Notes: generated by a model from the sequence alone, not told the origin. 64,000 nucleotides of DNA from Streptantibioticus cattleyicolor NRRL 8057 = DSM 46488 (GCF_000240165.1 NC_017586.1:4092001-4156000), one strand, 5' to 3'. Shown: positions 36,045 to 46,915, numbered from the stretch's first letter. Program-made: numbers and translations.

Positions 36045-37327
36045 GCCCGTCCCTCCCGGACCGACGCCAGTACCTCGTCCACGAAGCCGCTCGCGGTGAT
36101 CGCCCGCATTCCGTAGCGGCGGCACACCGGATCGAGCGTCTGCACCTGTTCGTCCCGATGGTCGGGCACCACCAGCCACTTGGCGTCGCCCTTGTCGCCC
36201 GCGTCCATGTCCAGCTTGTCGACCAGGTGGTTGACGAAGGTGTAGTCCTTGAAGTCGGCCGGGAATGCGGTCTTTCGCCTCGGACCGTTGTCGTTAGCGA
36301 CGTGCAGGTCGATGCGGTCGCCGTCGACCCACAGCTCAGCCCGCCAACCTGTGCCCTTGAGATGGTGGTTGAGGACACGGTGAAGCCTCAGTTCCGGCAG
36401 CCCGGGCACACAAGTGCTCCGCCACACCGACCTCACCAGCGCCTTATGGCCCTCGACGGGCTGAGCCTGCGGCACCTCGGGGACGCAGCCTGTCCACAGC
36501 TCACCCTGTCGTCCCTGCGGAACGTGACACTCGAACACGGGATGCAGCACGGGAGGTTCGGCCTCGGACGGTTGGAACAGGTAGGTTGCGCCGGTCTGCT
36601 CATGCCAGGGATAGAGGCACCAGGCCCTGCCCTGCTCCCGTCCGTCTGCTCGGGCTAACGAGACTTTCATCGGCCATCTGCACGCCGGGCAGGGGAACCA
36701 CCACCCGCGGTAGCGCGCGTGCTGAGGCACCGGCCGGTAGAAGTCGATCGCCCGGGTCGGGAGCTCCAGGTCAGCGAGGGCCGGTCGGTCGCTGACGGCG
36801 GTGGCCGTTTCCTTCTCCAGCACCACGGGGTGCTCGATCAGGTTCGTGCGGTGCCTCTCGTAGTAGGGCCCCTTGATGGCACTGAACACCGACTCCTGGC
36901 TGTGCTCGTCGTCGAGGGCCGTGAACGTGACCCGCCCGGCGAACCTGCCCACCTTCTTCGCGGCCCGGATGACCCGCTCGGCCTCCAGCCGAAAGTCGAA
37001 GGCATCCCCCGGCGCTACCCCGTCCACATCGAGGAACCGAAGCCCGTCCAGGCTGCCTGGATCCGCCCACTCGGGCATCAGGCCCGTCATGGAACCCGCT
37101 TCTGCACCGGTCAGCCTTTCCAGAAGATCGGTGAACCTGACACGGTGCCCCGGGCCAGCGGCGGCCATCAGCGCTCCTTGGGCTTCCATGAGGCGCTCCA
37201 GTCGGCCGGGGCCGCTCAAGTCCTCTCGCGTGAGAGCGTCCCCGCACACCGCGAAGGCCATCGCCGCACTGAGCAACGCCTCCGTCTGGCGGAACTGCTC
37301 CGTGCCGCTTGCCTGTTCGCTGTCCAC
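36041..37327 (-). CDS. pPIWI-RE-associated restriction endonuclease-like protein
   Basis: 428 residues from GTG 37327. The N-terminal two-thirds form the Y-type module, including zinc-like cysteines in GWWFPCPACRWPM. The C-terminal part is a PD-(D/E)xK nuclease: LWVDGDRIDLHVAND followed by AFPADFKDYTFVNHLVDKL (D...D-x-K), KWLVVPDHRDEQ and a final helix VDEVLASVREG. It is translationally coupled to the helicase. The system is predicted to cleave DNA chosen by the PIWI protein. The active-site residues look intact. Confidence 0.82.
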   Translation of the reverse strand: MDSEQASGTEQFRQTEALLSAAMAFAVCGDALTREDLSGPGRLERLMEAQGALMAAAGPGHRVRFTDLLERLTGAEAGSMTGLMPEWADPGSLDGLRFLDVDGVAPGDAFDFRLEAERVIRAAKKVGRFAGRVTFTALDDEHSQESVFSAIKGPYYERHRTNLIEHPVVLEKETATAVSDRPALADLELPTRAIDFYRPVPQHARYRGWWFPCPACRWPMKVSLARADGREQGRAWCLYPWHEQTGATYLFQPSEAEPPVLHPVFECHVPQGRQGELWTGCVPEVPQAQPVEGHKALVRSVWRSTCVPGLPELRLHRVLNHHLKGTGWRAELWVDGDRIDLHVANDNGPRRKTAFPADFKDYTFVNHLVDKLDMDAGDKGDAKWLVVPDHRDEQVQTLDPVCRRYGMRAITASGFVDEVLASVREGRA

Positions 37328-37380
37328 GTCGGAACGCTACGTGGCCTCGACAAACGAACTGCCCTGTTCCTCGGAGGTAT

Positions 37381-38616
37381 TCACTCGATCGAGTGGTTTA
37401 GGTCAGAAGCCTCAACCTCCGGGTACAGCTTCTGATATGCGCCAAGGTAGTCCTTCACATGCTGTCGGCCGCTGTCGGTCAGGAACCAGAAGTACGGGCC
37501 GCTGTCCACGCCGTCCGGATGACGCAGAACGATGAATCCTCGGCTGGGGTGGTGGCCATCCGGGCTCCGCCCAACAGCCAGGGCGTGCGGGGCCCGCCCC
37601 GCCAACGATCCGTCCAGACCGACCCCGTCGGCGCGGGCGACGCGCACGAGGACACTCCACAGCCAGCGGGACAGCAGCGGGGCCGGCGCTCCTGTGCTGC
37701 TTGGAACCTTCAGGGCCGCTCGTGCGACGCCTCGTCCGCGGCGTGTCACCTCAACCAGAGTTCGGGCGACCTCACCGACGCCGTCGATGTACACGCGGTC
37801 CCGGTAGGTGGTGACCAGGCCGCGTCGCCGCAACGCGGCGACCGACGAGCCCACTCCTGGATCGCGCACACCCTCTTGCCGTAGCCGCTCCTGAAGCCTA
37901 GTTAGCCCGACTAGTTCCTTTGGCGCGTGGAGCGCGAGGGGCATTCTTCGCCACTCGCGCGCAGCACTGCGGACGCCGCCCATCGCGTGGCTCCGCCGTT
38001 GCAGTAGTTCCTCCTCCTGGTCCTGCCAGAAGAGACAGGTCAGGTAGATGCGCTGGCGCTCGTTCAGCCCTTCCCACAGTGCCAGCGGTCCGGACGTCTC
38101 TTCACTGCTAGCCGCCCTCCTAGGAAGGACCGGCACAGTCCCGTCCGCCGGCCGACTGCGACGCCAGGCATCCAGCAGCACCCGCTCAGGTACTCCGTAC
38201 ACCCGAGCCAGGGCACGCGCTACTCTCCCGGCCACCTCCGGGGACTCTCCATCCCACCCCGGAACGGTCTGTCCGAGCTCCAGCGCCCGGAGCTTCCTGG
38301 CGTCGAAGCCCAAGCTCCGAGCCCATGCTTTCTCGGCCACCGCGGCAGCGGCCTGACCTACATCCAGCCCGGCGTCCCGGCGAAGATCGGAAAGCGTCTC
38401 CGTTCCGCGTAGCCTGCCGCACAACTCCTGCGCGTCGCACCGCAGGACAGCCAGCAAACGCCCGAACGACCGATCACCAGGAGCACTCCGCCCCGCCAGC
38501 CAGTACTGCACGGCCCGCTCGGAGACGCCGACGGCCCTCGCCAGCTCGGCCGTGCCCAGGCCGCGCAGCTCGATGTACCTCGCCAGCGCGGACGGAGAGA
38601 ACATGGCCTCGGTCAT
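37381..38616 (-). CDS. XRE-type regulator heading the pPIWI-RE operon
   Basis: 411 residues. The N-terminal HTH is LARYIELRGLGTAELARAVGVSERAVQYWLAGRSAP, and a second HTH-like stretch follows (LSDLRRDAGLDVGQAAAAVAEKAWARSLGFDARKLRALELGQ). The C-terminal half contains a winged-helix pattern (LALWEGLNERQRIYLTCLFWQDQ ... VAALRRRGLVTTYRDRVYIDGVGEVARTLVEVTRRGR). It precedes the REase by 53 bp on the same strand, so it probably controls the defence operon. The ATG at 38616 is chosen over an upstream in-frame codon lacking homology-like sequence. Confidence 0.78.
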   Translation of the reverse strand: MTEAMFSPSALARYIELRGLGTAELARAVGVSERAVQYWLAGRSAPGDRSFGRLLAVLRCDAQELCGRLRGTETLSDLRRDAGLDVGQAAAAVAEKAWARSLGFDARKLRALELGQTVPGWDGESPEVAGRVARALARVYGVPERVLLDAWRRSRPADGTVPVLPRRAASSEETSGPLALWEGLNERQRIYLTCLFWQDQEEELLQRRSHAMGGVRSAAREWRRMPLALHAPKELVGLTRLQERLRQEGVRDPGVGSSVAALRRRGLVTTYRDRVYIDGVGEVARTLVEVTRRGRGVARAALKVPSSTGAPAPLLSRWLWSVLVRVARADGVGLDGSLAGRAPHALAVGRSPDGHHPSRGFIVLRHPDGVDSGPYFWFLTDSGRQHVKDYLGAYQKLYPEVEASDLNHSIE

Positions 38617-39106
38617 GTGCCCAGGTAACGGTAAGAGCGCGGTCCCGGGCAACCGCGGAACAGGGACCAACTGTGTGACCCTGGTGCCGATTTTCCCGCT
38701 CCCCCGAAAGCAACCGTCCTGTCAGTCTCGCGGGTGCCCTGAGACGGAAAGAGCTTCGTTGACGACGTCGAGGAGCGCGCAGGGATGCCATGCGCGGGCT
38801 GCGAAACGGGGCTCGTTGGCACCAGGGAGACCGTGGTCAATGTCCCAGGACGTCGTGGATGATGATCAACGCTGCCGGAGGCCGATGGCCTGGCCTGGGC
38901 GACCTTGTGCTTGTCGCTCCAGAATGTCGGGTAGGGCGCCGTAAGGTGTGTCGTCGTTGGAGAACAGTTCCCAAAAGAATCGCCCTATGCTGTTGCTGGA
39001 ATCGGGAGCCAAAGCATCCGAGCGTGGGGCGAGTCGGTAGGCCGGCCATCCACCGAGACGTCGATAGCCAATGTGCGGCCGATCTTTCCGTGCGTCAGAC
39101 CCACGG
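38617..39106. other. Intergenic region, possible decayed coding sequence
   Basis: About 490 bp between the XRE gene and the small HTH gene. On the minus strand 39117-38995, codons read LTVGLTHGKIGRTLAIDVSVDG then PTDSPHARMLW before a TAG. This has protein-like composition but no start or recognisable family, so a remnant gene is possible. No other feature is visible. Confidence 0.35.
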
Positions 39107-39334
39107 TCAGGTTCGTGAACCGCGCAGAATCTGGTGAACGCGGCTCCGACTGACGCCGAGAACCTCCTGAAGTTCCTCGATAGTTGCCCCGGCCTGTCGG
39201 AGTGCTCGCGCCTTCTCGGCTCGCTGAGCGAGAAGCGCAGCATGCTCCTCTTCATTCGCGCGAAGCCGCGCGGCGATGGCTTGCGCTTCCCTGAGAAAGC
39301 CGACTCTGGCTTCGGTGCGCTCGAGAGCTGACAT
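39107..39334 (-). CDS. Small HTH protein
   Basis: 75 residues: a long charged helix (LERTEARVGFLREAQAIAARLRANEEEHAALLAQRAEKARALRQ) followed by a sigma-region-4-like helix-turn-helix (AGATIEELQEVLGVSRSRVHQILRG). It is divergent from the methyltransferase gene, with three short palindromes in the shared gap, so it is a likely regulator of the methyltransferase/McrBC module. An in-frame start 54 bp upstream is possible. Confidence 0.65.
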   Translation of the reverse strand: MSALERTEARVGFLREAQAIAARLRANEEEHAALLAQRAEKARALRQAGATIEELQEVLGVSRSRVHQILRGSRT

Positions 39335-39358
39335 GGTGAGGATCGTAACAGCAGCCGG

Positions 39359-39411
39359 CTGTACGCTATCGTGCAGCATGCTGGACATTTTTGGGTATAG
39401 CGCTGTACACT
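39359..39411 (+). promoter_or_regulatory. Promoter/operator region of the methyltransferase
   Basis: TGGACA (39382-39387) and TACACT (39406-39411) form a plausible -35/-10 pair with an 18-bp spacer. Three palindromes cluster here: CTGTACG-N4-CGTGCAG (39359-39376), CAGCATGCTG (39374-39383) and TATAGCGCTGTA (39396-39407). The leader to the GTG at 39761 would be about 345 nt; I see no gene in 39412-39745. The cluster fits binding by the adjacent HTH protein (inference). Confidence 0.45.
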
Positions 39412-39760
39412 TTACGGTGTCGTGCTGCCAGGTAGGCTGGTGCCCTTCGGGAGGACTCCTTGCATCGTGGTCGACTGGCTAGGCGCTCGCGGGGCCATGG
39501 ATGACAGTGCTACGTCGGGGCGGTGTGCCCTTCGATGTCTCCATCGGTACCGTGCGCGGCAGGCAACTACCTGATGCGCGGCGATCAAGAAAATCGGCGA
39601 GGCTCGCACTGACCATTGCTGGCCGGACGGCATGCTGTCGGGGGTTGCGTCTACCATCCCGGTCGGGGAGACGTGAGACCTGAGGTACTCGTCGCGCTTG
39701 CGCGCCTACGCCCCGAGTGTCACCAGGATGGGGCCGCCGGCCCCGTAGGAGGAGAAAAGA

Positions 39761-40903
39761 GTGACCCTGGCGCCCGAAGCTCGCCATGCGAAGCCAGACA
39801 CCCCGCGCAACTTGTCGATGGTGGGCATCAGCGCTCTGGAGGATTGGGAGCAAAGCCTTTCTCCAGCGACCGCCAGAGTCATTACTGGTGACGCTCGCGA
39901 TACGGGCCTACCGGACGACTCCGTGGACCTGATCGTTACCTCGCCGCCCTATTGGCAGAAGCGCGACTACGAGCACCAGGACCAGATTGGGCAAGAGTCG
40001 ACTCCGCAGGCTTATGTCGAATCCATGATGGAATGCCTGGACGAATGGAAGCGAGTTCTCCGGCCCACTGGCTCCATCTTCCTCAACGTGGGCGATACGT
40101 ACTATAATCGCTCTCTTATGGGCATTCCCGGCCTCTTGGAGTTCGATGCCGTACAGCGCGGGTGGCTGATTCGAAACCGCATCATCTGGACCAAGGACGG
40201 AGGCATGCCCGAGCCGGCCAAGAATCGTCTAGCGAACCGGCACGAGTACATTATCCACCTTGCGCTCAAGCCGAATTATTACTACGACCTCTTCGGCTAT
40301 GCAGAGTACATGGGCAATGGTGCCAACCCTGGCGACGTTTGGAAGATCAACCCCGAACGTAACATGGGCAGCCATCTCGCCCCATATCCTCAGGAACTGG
40401 TGCGGCGGTCCATCATGCTTGGCTGCCCCCCTCAAGTGTGCCTGACTTGCAACAAGCCTCGAACCAGGGTGTTCGAACGAACCCGGGAACTCGATCCCAA
40501 TCGCCCTCAGGCCAAGAGGGCGATGGAACTCGCAGATGCAGCCCGGCTCACCGACGACCATATCCGTGCGATCCAGGCGACAGGTGTTTCTGACGTCGGC
40601 AAAGCCACCAAGTTCCAGAACGGCACCGGCCGCAACTCTAAGGAGGTACAGCGCCTCGCTGCCGAAGCGAAGGCTGCGCTCGGTGGCTATTTCCGAGAGT
40701 TCACTTTCGCCAAAAAGGTCACCACTGGCTGGACCGACTGTGGTCACGGCACGCCTGCACGAGGCATCGTGCTTGATCCGTTTATGGGGACCGGTACGAC
40801 GCTGAAGACTGCGCAAGAAATGGGTCGGGATGCGGTCGGTGTCGACCTCCTCCCTCTCATGGAGGAGAGGGAGGTTCCGGCGCCTAGGACTTCTGCGAAG
40901 TGA
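39761..40903 (+). CDS. DNA methyltransferase, N4-cytosine/N6-adenine class
   Basis: 380 residues. The catalytic motif VTSPPYWQKRDYEH lies at about residues 59-72, before the SAM-binding motif DPFMGTGTTLKTAQEMGRDAVGVD near the C terminus, i.e. the beta order. TSPPYW favours N4-cytosine methylation. A cysteine set (CPPQVCLTCNKPRTRV ... GWTDCGHG) suggests a zinc knuckle within the target-recognition region. GTG 39761 has a very strong AGGAGGAG site. It faces the McrC gene with a 20-bp overlap of the 3' ends. It probably protects the host from the adjacent McrBC-type nuclease. Confidence 0.9.
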   Translation: MTLAPEARHAKPDTPRNLSMVGISALEDWEQSLSPATARVITGDARDTGLPDDSVDLIVTSPPYWQKRDYEHQDQIGQESTPQAYVESMMECLDEWKRVLRPTGSIFLNVGDTYYNRSLMGIPGLLEFDAVQRGWLIRNRIIWTKDGGMPEPAKNRLANRHEYIIHLALKPNYYYDLFGYAEYMGNGANPGDVWKINPERNMGSHLAPYPQELVRRSIMLGCPPQVCLTCNKPRTRVFERTRELDPNRPQAKRAMELADAARLTDDHIRAIQATGVSDVGKATKFQNGTGRNSKEVQRLAAEAKAALGGYFREFTFAKKVTTGWTDCGHGTPARGIVLDPFMGTGTTLKTAQEMGRDAVGVDLLPLMEEREVPAPRTSAK

Positions 40904-42260
40904 TCAGATCGCTAAGCTGCTTGGCCATCTCCTCCAGCTCAGCCTCCAGATCGTCGGCACCCAGGTCGACCCGGTATTGCGCGACGATCGTAGATCCGAT
41001 CCTCCCGGCAATGTAAAGTCCCTTTTTTGAGTCTGCGCGGCACGGATGGATAGTCATGGCAACGGGACTCCTGTAGCGGTGCCCATAGAGGACGACCTGC
41101 TCGACTTCCGAACGCTCGGCGTAGCCCTTGACGTTGGAGTATTTCACGTCAGCGACCAGTGGGTGGGTGCCGTCACTCAAACGGAACACGATGTCAGGAT
41201 TTGCCTCTGGGGCCTTTCCAGGCGCGGTAGGTTTCTCGTGGGCTGGCAGATCCTCCCTCTCCGTATCAAGCAGATCCTCGTAAAGCTTCACCTTGCCCGG
41301 TTTTTGATTTCCATCGAGCACGGACAATATCGTGTGATTGCTCATAGCCTTCTGGAGGCTCACTCTGATGAATTCTTCAAAGAGGTCCTCGGTTTTGACC
41401 AGAAGCGACGGCATGCTGAGATTGCCGGTGTGATCATCGAGGTTGATTCCTCGTCCGGTCAGGACCGCGACCGCGAGTTCGAGAGCGGGCCGGTAGTAGG
41501 CACGCGTCTCCGGCAATGGCGCGTCGCCCCGTACTTGCGGGTCGTGGAGACTAAAAGGCCGGACTTCCAGCTTGACCTCTTGGAGAACGCGCATCGACTC
41601 TGCAAGTCGAGCGATTCTTTGGCGAACGCCTTTCTGGCGAGGTATCCTGCTGTATCGAGCGTGTAGCAATGCTACAGCGCTCTTCAGGCACCTGTTGGGT
41701 GCATTATCAGCGGTCCGCTCGAACCACGAAAACTCTGCCTTGTGATTGATGCCTCGCGACGCATATCGCAACATGGACGAAGTCGTGTTGACGCGTCCGT
41801 GCGGATATGAACCAGCGTCGGTGCGATGGTGATAGGTGCGGTGTAGCCCGTTTAGGCTAACCGTATCCAGGGCAGCGAGCAGAGCGTCCGCCATGACATC
41901 AAGCAACCAGTCACTCGCTTGGTCAGCAAGTTGGTAATCGCGTAGAGCTGGCAGCATTGTCGGTACATAGCCGCAGACCGTCACCATGTGTGTGAGATTG
42001 CGAAGAGGGAAACGTGGGCGGACCTGGATGGCGATGCGATCAGTGAGAGGAATGAGTCCCGAGACGCCTTTCGCGGACAACCGAAAGCCCTTGTCCACGA
42101 AGTCGGCCTGGACGTACTTATTAAGCACTTGAGGGAAGAGTGCCAGCCGTCCGCTCGGTCCGAGTACGTCTTCTGGAGCGACGTCAATCGGCCCATACTC
42201 TTTGCAGGGAATGATGACGAGGTTCGGCTCAGTCGGCCGGTTTAGCGGGACAACCGTCAT
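40884..42260 (-). CDS. mcrC: McrC-type restriction subunit
   Basis: 458 residues. The N-terminal part is a beta-rich McrC domain (GFRLSAKGVSGLIPLTDRIAIQVRPRFPLRNLTHMV). The C-terminal part is a PD-(D/E)xK nuclease: NPDIVFRLSDGTHPLVADVKYSN (D...DxK), then EVEQVVLYGHRY. Its start overlaps the McrB stop (ATGA). McrC supplies the cleavage activity and stimulates McrB NTP hydrolysis in known systems. No frameshift is seen and codon use is less GC-biased than in host genes. Confidence 0.9.
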   Translation of the reverse strand: MTVVPLNRPTEPNLVIIPCKEYGPIDVAPEDVLGPSGRLALFPQVLNKYVQADFVDKGFRLSAKGVSGLIPLTDRIAIQVRPRFPLRNLTHMVTVCGYVPTMLPALRDYQLADQASDWLLDVMADALLAALDTVSLNGLHRTYHHRTDAGSYPHGRVNTTSSMLRYASRGINHKAEFSWFERTADNAPNRCLKSAVALLHARYSRIPRQKGVRQRIARLAESMRVLQEVKLEVRPFSLHDPQVRGDAPLPETRAYYRPALELAVAVLTGRGINLDDHTGNLSMPSLLVKTEDLFEEFIRVSLQKAMSNHTILSVLDGNQKPGKVKLYEDLLDTEREDLPAHEKPTAPGKAPEANPDIVFRLSDGTHPLVADVKYSNVKGYAERSEVEQVVLYGHRYRSPVAMTIHPCRADSKKGLYIAGRIGSTIVAQYRVDLGADDLEAELEEMAKQLSDLITSQKS

Positions 42261-43225
42261 GGTGATGCTGTCTCGTCAGCAGTTGGCACTTCTTGGTCAG
42301 CAGGGCTAGCGAAGATATCGGCCCAACCGTTCATTATCTCGATCCGAGTCTCCGGGTCGTACTTGAAGGCCCTCTCCACATGGTGCTTCAACTGGTAGTC
42401 CCAAACCTCCTGCAGAGTCTCGGGGTCGACAACGTCAGCAAAGTAGGCATGCCCAATGGCTGCGGCCGGCGTCTGAGCACTTCGGGCGTTGATCTTGCTG
42501 AACCACCCGAGGAGGCGTCGCTGGACAGTCTCATCCAGGAATCCGTTGCGGTTGAGGAGTTCCTCTAGCAGGTCACGACGGGGTGGCATGTCGACCTTTG
42601 CGAATCGGCGCTCGAATGCGGCGTCGACCTCATCCACCCCACGGTCGAGCGGATTCATCGTGGCGATCAGGTAAAGGTTCAGAGGGATGGAGCACGGTTT
42701 CCCTGACGGAAGTACAAAGTTCTGCCCGCGCTTTGAACGCTCGATGTAGGTCAGAGCCTCGCCGAAGACCCGGCCGACGTCGGCTCGGGACAATTCATCG
42801 ATGACAATCACGTAATCGGTATCAGGGTGCTTGTTAGCTTCCCTGACGAGGCGGAGAAATACTCCATCGCGCGGCTCGAATCCACTGGCGTCTTCCTTTG
42901 GCCTGTATCCCTCGATGAAGTCTTCAAACTGATAGGAGGCATGGAACTGGATGTCGGCGCGACGGTCGTCGTGGCCCTCCGTGATCTTGTCCGCGACTTG
43001 TCCCGCAAGCCATGACTTACTCGTGCCGGGAGGCCCAGACAAGATTACGCCACCGAACCGCCTGAGCAGCCGCAGGATCGTCTTTAGACGCGGGTCATCC
43101 GAGTGCAATAGCGGGGCATCCGGGGCGCTCGAACCGTGCGATATCTGAGCTCGGTGTTCATATCCGATGTCCAAGTCATCAGCGGACAGTTCACGCACGT
43201 CCTTGATGAGAGTGACGTCAGTCAT
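42257..43225 (-). CDS. mcrB: McrB-type AAA+ GTPase/ATPase without N-terminal reader domain
   Basis: 322 residues. Walker A is SGPPGTSKSWLAG (64-76), Walker B is YVIVIDELSRADVGRVFGEALTYIE, and the McrB-type motif MNPLDRGVDEVDAAFERRF is present. Only about 45 residues precede the AAA+ core, so the DNA-reading domain of E. coli McrB is absent. It overlaps the upstream 43218-43934 gene by 8 bp and couples to mcrC, so the three proteins likely form one complex. Confidence 0.88.
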   Translation of the reverse strand: MTDVTLIKDVRELSADDLDIGYEHRAQISHGSSAPDAPLLHSDDPRLKTILRLLRRFGGVILSGPPGTSKSWLAGQVADKITEGHDDRRADIQFHASYQFEDFIEGYRPKEDASGFEPRDGVFLRLVREANKHPDTDYVIVIDELSRADVGRVFGEALTYIERSKRGQNFVLPSGKPCSIPLNLYLIATMNPLDRGVDEVDAAFERRFAKVDMPPRRDLLEELLNRNGFLDETVQRRLLGWFSKINARSAQTPAAAIGHAYFADVVDPETLQEVWDYQLKHHVERAFKYDPETRIEIMNGWADIFASPADQEVPTADETASP

Positions 43226-43934
43226 CGGAGCCCTCCTCGTCGGGCGGGGTGCTCTGGCCTGCGGTAAGAGTGAATGGTTCGAACCAGTCCCCGGAGAACG
43301 AGGTCGGCTCCTCGTCCTCAAAGAGCACACCGAAGTCGGTGCCTTCCTCGAACCTGAATTCCTTTTTGAACGCAGTGACCAACTCGTTGTACCCGCCATC
43401 GCCCTCGAAGGCGAATGCGTAGTTGCGCAGGTAGTAGGCAGCCAGTGCCCACGCCGGGACCTTCTTTCCTTTCAGCAACCGCTCAAGGGCCTGCTGGGCG
43501 TGGTCGATGGGGAGTGCGTATCCTTCGCCTTTCGCATCGAGCATGAATGCTGATGTTGCCCTTATCGACTTAGGCGCGTAACTGCCAGCCAGGTTCTTGT
43601 TGTACCAGTACCCGGCCTCATCCTTCCGCTTTACTGAACTGAACGGTCGATAATGCGGCTTTGTTGGTGGGCCTCCCGGCATCCGAAGGAGGTCGCTGAC
43701 ATCCTTCCAGTTCGGACTTAAGTCCGTCAGTGAGCCCGAGGTGACCCCCAACTTTCGCAGGTGCAAGTAAGCCGGAAAATGCTCGTGGATATGTTGCGCC
43801 TTCAGCGTGCGGATCCCAGCTTTCACTGCCGCTCTCGTGAGTACACGCAAGCCCTCTCCAACGACCGTGAGCTGTTGCACCTGCTCTGGTAGGTCATCGA
43901 GCCCCTGTGGGGGCTGCTCTTCCGACTCTGTCAC
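43218..43934 (-). CDS. Unknown protein of the McrBC operon, possible specificity subunit
   Basis: 238 residues from GTG 43934 (TTG 43943 is an alternative). It starts TESEEQPPQGLDDLPEQVQQLTVVGEGLRVLTRAAVKAGIRTLKAQHIHEHFPAYLHLRKLGVTSG. A middle segment (KPHYRPFSSVKRKDEAGYWYNKNLAGSYAPKSIRA) is rich in Lys/Arg/Tyr. A C-terminal helical part (VPAWALAAYYLRNYAFAFEGDGGYNELVTAFKKEF) ends in an acidic tail. No family is recognised. As the first gene before a McrB that lacks its reader domain, it is a good candidate for DNA recognition in trans (inference). Confidence 0.7.
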   Translation of the reverse strand: MTESEEQPPQGLDDLPEQVQQLTVVGEGLRVLTRAAVKAGIRTLKAQHIHEHFPAYLHLRKLGVTSGSLTDLSPNWKDVSDLLRMPGGPPTKPHYRPFSSVKRKDEAGYWYNKNLAGSYAPKSIRATSAFMLDAKGEGYALPIDHAQQALERLLKGKKVPAWALAAYYLRNYAFAFEGDGGYNELVTAFKKEFRFEEGTDFGVLFEDEEPTSFSGDWFEPFTLTAGQSTPPDEEGSDD

Positions 43935-44257
43935 GCGGGCCAACTTATCGAAGACGCAGACTCATGGTCGAGAGCTACAGCTGAGCTTCCGAGCGCGTGC
44001 GGCCCTCGCGGTGGACGGAGCGAGTCAGGCCAGCTCGCTCCCAGCGGCCCACCCCGCCCGGCCTCGGCTCCGATCGCGCTGCCACTGCCTGAACCGGGCT
44101 GGCGCAGACTCGCTACATCAGCAACCCTGTCAAGCCCGGCAGGGCCATGCCCTGAGTCTGGAAGGTTCACGCGACCGCTGAGGTTCTGGCCTCAACCACT
44201 CGATGGGATCCCGCGAAGCGGGCCGCGGCTCAGTACGGATCGTGCGACGATGACGGT
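43935..44257. other. Gap between McrBC operon and yyaL copy 3
   Basis: About 320 bp with higher GC than the McrBC genes. It must hold the promoter of the McrBC operon (left) and perhaps one for the yyaL copy (right). No gene, hairpin or clear -35/-10 pair was recognised. Confidence 0.4.
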
Positions 44258-44409
44258 ATGAACCGACTCGCGAACGCGACGTCGCCCTACCTGCTCCAGC
44301 ACGCTTCCAATCCGGTGGATTGGTGGCCATGGGGAGAGGAGGCGATGAATGAAGCTAAGCGGCGGGACGTACCCATCCTTCTTTCGGTGGGCTATGCGTC
44401 CTGCCACTT

Positions 44410-46296
<1,887 letters not shown>

Positions 46297-46303
46297 GCCC
46301 CGG

Positions 46304-46915
46304 TCAGCGGCTCAGGTGGCCGCTGAGCACCTCCAGCGCCCGGTCGACGAGGGCGGCCAGGTCTTCCCGGCCGTCGCACTCCGACCAGTGCAGGACGGTC
46401 TCCGCCCAGGCGCCGAGCAGGGCGCCGGTGACCACCCGCAGCTCGAAGTCGTCCGGGGAGCGGCCGGCGCGTTCGGCGAGCACGGTCACCAGCTGGCGGG
46501 CGGAGCCGGCCGTCGCCTCGCCCATCCGGGCCCGCAGCCCCGGGATCTGACGGGCGAGCCGCAGCCGGTGCAGCAGCTCTTCGCGGTCGTCCGCGGTCAT
46601 CCGCCGCAGCGGTTGCACGACCGCGTGGCGCAGTGAGGCCACCGGGCTCTCCCCGGCGGGGCGGTCCCGCAGCTCATCGGCGACCGGGTCGTACTCGTCG
46701 GTGAGGACGACGTCCTCCTTGGCCGGGAAGTAGCGGAAGAACGTGCTGGGGGAGACCTCGGCGGCGGCGGCGATCTGCTCGATGGTGGTGGCCTCGTACC
46801 CCTGCCGTTCGAAGAGCCGGAAGGCGGCCTGCCGGATGGCCCGGCGGGTCTTGAGCTTCTTGCGTTCGCGCAGGCCGGTCGGGGCGGCGGCGGGGGAGGT
46901 CGGTGCGGGGGCCAT
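46304..46915 (-). CDS. TetR-family transcriptional regulator
   Basis: 203 residues. The N-terminal HTH is RRAIRQAAFRLFERQGYEATTIEQIAAAAEVSPSTFFRYFPAKEDVV, the canonical TetR pattern. The ligand domain follows, with a MftR-like composition (RLRLARQIPGLRARMGEATAG). It ends 8 bp from yyaL on the opposite strand. It may control the hemolysin-III-type gene upstream on the same strand (65-bp gap). Confidence 0.92.
   Translation of the reverse strand: MAPAPTSPAAAPTGLRERKKLKTRRAIRQAAFRLFERQGYEATTIEQIAAAAEVSPSTFFRYFPAKEDVVLTDEYDPVADELRDRPAGESPVASLRHAVVQPLRRMTADDREELLHRLRLARQIPGLRARMGEATAGSARQLVTVLAERAGRSPDDFELRVVTGALLGAWAETVLHWSECDGREDLAALVDRALEVLSGHLSR

Noticed and set aside
43935-44257. Possible small gene on the minus strand (43931-44170)
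   Set aside because: No family resemblance, no ribosome site, and composition typical of random GC-rich frames.
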